Shown one piece after another: positions 35,292-38,213 of a DNA stretch of 38,213 nucleotides. The notes under the pieces are model-generated. The model did no database searches and had not been told where the DNA came from. It saw only the letters and a program-made list of their open reading frames with translations. This DNA comes from Acidimicrobiales bacterium (GTDB lineage: Bacteria; Actinomycetota; Acidimicrobiia; Acidimicrobiales; Iamiaceae): the NCBI GenBank assembly GCA_012730075.1, contig JAAYBP010000200.1, positions 1 to 38,213 of the forward strand. Reading direction: 5' to 3'. Within the stretch, counting starts at the first letter, position 1. Every line of letters starts with the position of its first letter. Both the position numbers and the translations under genes were made by a program.

Positions 35292-35325
35292 TGATCGACC
35301 CGCGCGCCCCGTCCGCGCGGCCCCC

Positions 35326-35354
35326 CGGTGCGCCCCGTCCTGCGGGGCGCACCG
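35326..35354. terminator. Strong 12-base-pair hairpin, probable bidirectional terminator
   Basis: CGGTGCGCCCCG-TCCTG-CGGGGCGCACCG is a perfect 12-base stem with a 5-base loop, 44 bases beyond the ABC gene stop. It would stop transcription from both sides. No T-tract. Confidence 0.65.
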
Positions 35355-35397
35355 GCGCGTCCGGGCCTCGGCCTGGCGCTCGAGGCGTGGAGCCCGG

Positions 35398-37191
35398 TCA
35401 GCCCGCCACGCCGAGGCCCGCGGTCCACGCGTCGTAGAGCGCGGCGTAGCGGCCCCCCGGGACGGCGGCCAGCTCGCGGTGCGTGCCCAGCTCGACCAGC
35501 CGGCCGTCCTCGACGACCCCGACCCGGTCCGCGCGCGCGGCGGTCGAGAGGCGGTGGGCGATCACGATCGTCGTCCGGCCCGCCATCAGCCGCTCGACCG
35601 CCGCGTCGACCAGCACCTCGGTGCCGGGATCGAGGCTGGAGGTCGCCTCGTCGAGCACGAGGATCGCCGGGTCGGCGAGCGCGGCCCGCGCCAGGGAGAC
35701 CAGCTGCTTCTCCCCCGCCGAGAGGCGGCTGCCCCGCTCCCGCACCTCGGTGTCGAGGCCGTCGGCGAGGGCGGCGAAGCGGTCGAGCACCCCGATGGCC
35801 CCGAGGGCGTCCTCGACCTCGGCGTCGGTGGCATCGGCGCGGGCGATGCGCACGTTGTCGCGGATCGTCCCGTTGAACAGGAAGCCCTCCTGGGGCACGA
35901 CCGCCACCCCGTCACGGAGCGAGTCGAGGCGGACGCGCCGCAGGTCGACGCCGCCGACGGTGACCGTGCCGTCGGTCGGGTCGTAGAAGCGGGCGATCAG
36001 CTTGGCGAGCGTCGACTTCCCGGCGCCGGTCGGGCCGACGAGGGCGATGCGCTCCCCGGCCCGGATCGTCAGGTCGACGTCGCTGAGCACGCGGCGGTCC
36101 CGGCCCGCGTAGGCGAAGCCGAGGCCGGTCGCGACGACGTCGCCGCCGGCCGGCAGCGGGACGGCGTCGGGTGCCTCGGGCAGGTCGATCTCGGTGTCGA
36201 GCACCTCGTACAGCTTCTTGAGGGCGGCCCCGGCCGACTGGAGCTGGTTGAACAGCTGCGAGAGCTGCTGCACGGGCTCGAACAGGTTCGACAGGGACAG
36301 GACGAACAGGGCGACGGTGCCGACGGTGAGGTCGCCGTCGACGACCCTCGTCCCCCCGACCCACACGACGAGAGCCGTGGCGCCGGTGCCCGCCAGCTCG
36401 ATCACCGGCAGGTACCACGACTGCACCCACACCGACCGCATGTGCGCGCCGTACAGGCTGCGGTTGCGGCGACCGAAGCGGCGGGTCTCGACGTCCTCAC
36501 GGGCGTGCGCCTGGATGACCCGCACCCCGCTGATGCCCTCCTGGAGGTGCGAGAGCATCAGCCCGATGCGGTCGCGCACGGTCAGGTACGCCCGGTTGGA
36601 GTCGCGCTGGAACTTGATGCTCGCCAGCACGACGAACGGCAGGGGGGCGATCGTCACGAGCAGCAGCAACGGCGACGTCAGGGCGAGCACGACGACCGTC
36701 AGCACGATCAGCAGCGCGCTGGCCACGAACTGGAGCAGGCCGAGCTGCACCAGTTCCTGGAGCGAGTCGACGTCGGAGGTCATGCGGGACACGACGACGC
36801 CGGCCTTCTCGCGGTCGTAGTACGGCATCGACAGCCGCAGGAGCCGACCGAAGACCCGGTTCCGCATGTCGCGCAGGTAGCCCTCACCGGCGCGGGAGAT
36901 CAGCACGACCTGGACCCGGTTCAACCCGTACGCGGCCACCGCGACGAGCACGTACAGGCCGACCGCGGTGTTGAGGGCGCCGGTGTCGGCCTCGGCGATG
37001 CCGTGGTCGATGCCGTAGCGGACGAGGTACGGCCCGGCGATCGTGGCGAGCACGTAGGCGACGCTGACGCCCATGGCGGCCGCGAGGGTCCGCCGGTACG
37101 GGCCGAGCATCCGCAGCGTGCGCACCAGGACGTGGGCGGCGGCGCGGCGGTCGAGGCGGTCCTCGTCGCTGACACCGGCGGAGACGATCAC
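35398..37191 (-). CDS. ABC exporter subunit, membrane plus nucleotide-binding domain (catalytic Walker B, altered signature)
   Basis: A 597-residue half-transporter. The transmembrane domain (about 30-320) has six predicted helices and the coupling segment SMPYYDREKAGVVVSRMTSD. The nucleotide-binding domain has Walker A GPTGAGKST (386-394), signature LSAGEKQ (490-496) instead of LSGGQ, Walker B LVLDEATSSLD with catalytic Glu515, and the H-loop His546. The GTG start overlaps the stop of the upstream subunit by GTGA, so the two are made together and probably form a heterodimer. The altered signature pairs with the altered Walker B of the partner. Substrate unknown: lipids, peptides or drugs are all possible in this family. 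Confidence 0.92.
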   Translation of the reverse strand: MIVSAGVSDEDRLDRRAAAHVLVRTLRMLGPYRRTLAAAMGVSVAYVLATIAGPYLVRYGIDHGIAEADTGALNTAVGLYVLVAVAAYGLNRVQVVLISRAGEGYLRDMRNRVFGRLLRLSMPYYDREKAGVVVSRMTSDVDSLQELVQLGLLQFVASALLIVLTVVVLALTSPLLLLVTIAPLPFVVLASIKFQRDSNRAYLTVRDRIGLMLSHLQEGISGVRVIQAHAREDVETRRFGRRNRSLYGAHMRSVWVQSWYLPVIELAGTGATALVVWVGGTRVVDGDLTVGTVALFVLSLSNLFEPVQQLSQLFNQLQSAGAALKKLYEVLDTEIDLPEAPDAVPLPAGGDVVATGLGFAYAGRDRRVLSDVDLTIRAGERIALVGPTGAGKSTLAKLIARFYDPTDGTVTVGGVDLRRVRLDSLRDGVAVVPQEGFLFNGTIRDNVRIARADATDAEVEDALGAIGVLDRFAALADGLDTEVRERGSRLSAGEKQLVSLARAALADPAILVLDEATSSLDPGTEVLVDAAVERLMAGRTTIVIAHRLSTAARADRVGVVEDGRLVELGTHRELAAVPGGRYAALYDAWTAGLGVAG

Positions 37192-38213
37192 GGCTGGACC
37201 TCGACGCCGGTCGCCTCGGCCGCTTCCTCGGCGGCCCGGCGGTCGGCCTCCTCGGCGGCGGCGAGCACCTCGCGGTAGCGGGCGTCGCCGGCGAGGAGCG
37301 ACGCATGGGTGCCGTCGGCGACGACGCGGCCCTCGTCGACCAGCACGACCCGCTCGGCGAGGGCGATCGTCGCCGGCCGGTGGGCGATCACGATCGTGGT
37401 GCGCCCCCGCATCACCTCGGCCATGGCGTCGCGGATCTCGTGCTCCTTGGTGGGGTCGACCGCACTGGTGGCGTCGTCGAGGATCAGCACCCGCGGGTCG
37501 GCGAGGATCGCCCGGGCGATGGCGATGCGCTGCCGCTGTCCGCCCGACAGCGAGAAGCCGCGCTCGCCGATCGCCGTCTCGTACCCCTCGGGCAGGGCGG
37601 CGATGAACTCGTCGGCGCCGGCGAGGCGGGCGGCCCGCTCGATCGCCTCGAACGGGGCGTCGGGCTCGGCGAAGGCGATGTTGGCCGCGATCGTGTCGCT
37701 GAACAGGAACGTGTCCTCGAACACGACGGCGACCTGGCGGCGCAGCTCGCCGAGGGCCACGTCGCGCACGTCGACGCCGTCGACCAGCACCGCACCGCGG
37801 TCGACGTCGTAGAAGCGGCAGAGCAGCCGGGCGACGGTCGACTTGCCGCTGCCGGTGGCCCCGACGACCGCGACCGACTGGCCGGGAACCACGTCGAGGG
37901 CGAAGCCGTCGAGCACCGGACGCCCCGGGCCGTAGCGGAACGTCACGTCCCGGAACGCGACCGCCCCGCGGGGGTCGTCCCCGCCCAGCGGGGGCAGGGA
38001 GACGGGGCGGCGGGGCTCGTCGACCTCGACCGCGGTGTCGAGCAGCTCGGCGACGCGGCCGGCCGAGGCGACCGCCCGCTGCGCCATGGCGACGATCCAC
38101 CCGAGCATCCGCATCGGCCAGATCAGGAGGGCGACGTACGCGTTGAACGCGACCAGTTCACCGACCGTCAGGCGACCGTCGATCACGAGGTGGCCGCCGT
38201 AGAGCAGCACGAG
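37188..38213 (-). CDS. ABC exporter subunit, C-terminal part (truncated by window edge; non-catalytic Walker B)
   Basis: At least 341 residues; the N-terminus and most of the transmembrane domain lie beyond the window. The last transmembrane helices (VAFNAYVALLIWPMRMLGW) are followed by a complete nucleotide-binding domain: Walker A GATGSGKST, Q-loop FEDTFLF, a canonical signature LSGGQRQR, then Walker B LILDDATSAVD. Asp replaces the catalytic Glu, so this subunit's own ATP site is expected to be degenerate. H-loop IAHRPAT is present. The C-terminus is an Ala/Glu-rich helix. Together with the downstream subunit it fits the asymmetric heterodimeric exporter class such as TM287/288. Confidence 0.9.
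   Translation of the reverse strand, partial: LVLLYGGHLVIDGRLTVGELVAFNAYVALLIWPMRMLGWIVAMAQRAVASAGRVAELLDTAVEVDEPRRPVSLPPLGGDDPRGAVAFRDVTFRYGPGRPVLDGFALDVVPGQSVAVVGATGSGKSTVARLLCRFYDVDRGAVLVDGVDVRDVALGELRRQVAVVFEDTFLFSDTIAANIAFAEPDAPFEAIERAARLAGADEFIAALPEGYETAIGERGFSLSGGQRQRIAIARAILADPRVLILDDATSAVDPTKEHEIRDAMAEVMRGRTTIVIAHRPATIALAERVVLVDEGRVVADGTHASLLAGDARYREVLAAAEEADRRAAEEAAEATGVEVQP

Noticed and set aside
35398-38100. A single 900-residue ABC protein
   Set aside because: The frame stays open upstream only as a shadow of the partner gene; GTGA overlap at 37188-37191 and the N-terminal transmembrane domain show two separate subunits.

Overview
The window is about 38.2 kb of very GC-rich DNA (roughly 70% or more by eye). 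It is almost fully coding, with many 4-base ATGA/GTGA stop-start overlaps, frequent GTG starts and frequent TAnnnT hexamers 6-9 bases before start codons. Gene content points to an actinobacterium: DUF3499, DUF5719, a manB/Trm112/SIS-isomerase block, metX with a SAM riboswitch-like leader, a FadE5-like acyl-CoA dehydrogenase and a cytochrome P450. I infer a member of the Acidimicrobiia (Ilumatobacter-like); this rests on overall resemblance, not on a database search. I see no rRNA, tRNA, insertion sequence, integrase or CRISPR array. No stretch over 300 bases lacks a gene.

Layout. 1-2662 (minus): a methionine operon, SAM-riboswitch-like leader then metX, a PLP trans-sulfuration enzyme and a DNA glycosylase cut by the window edge. 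2911-3465 (plus): a membrane-anchored protein. 3520-7685 (minus): an apparently solitary N6-adenine DNA methyltransferase, a DEAD-box RNA helicase, a thiol glutathione peroxidase and an alkyltransferase-like repair protein. 7729-9652 (plus): a beta-lactamase-fold serine hydrolase and an APH-fold kinase. 9642-14499 (minus): a three-gene cluster matching the N-acetylglutaminylglutamine amide (NAGGN) osmolyte pathway, namely a glutamine amidotransferase, a GNAT/ATP-grasp synthetase and an M42-type peptidase. 14747-16024 (plus): a cytochrome P450. It is divergent from the NAGGN cluster across a 247-base region that holds a CRISPR-repeat-like palindrome and a TTGACC/GGTCAA operator. 16029-18349: acyl-CoA dehydrogenase (minus) divergent from msrB (plus).

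18363-27288 (minus) is a long cell-envelope/sugar block: DUF3499, a CPBP membrane protease, a giant multi-pass membrane protein, a GtrA-GT2 fusion glycosyltransferase, phosphomannomutase, a Trm112-like protein, a phosphoglucose/phosphomannose isomerase and a methyltransferase. Together these would interconvert hexose phosphates and build polyprenyl-phosphate sugars for surface glycans. ftsH (plus, 27367-29268) is divergent from it. 29282-34560 (minus) holds a second envelope group: a 1058-residue GT2/membrane protein, a DUF5719 protein and a membrane-anchored thioredoxin-like protein. A coiled-coil protein with a clear promoter follows (plus, 34713-35183). The window closes with a heterodimeric ABC exporter pair (minus, 35398-38213), the first subunit truncated by the window edge.

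The most interesting items are the NAGGN cluster and its divergent regulatory region, the compact S-box-like leader of metX, the recurring leaderless-promoter signature, the reversed-order GtrA-GT2 fusion, and the orphan DNA methyltransferase.
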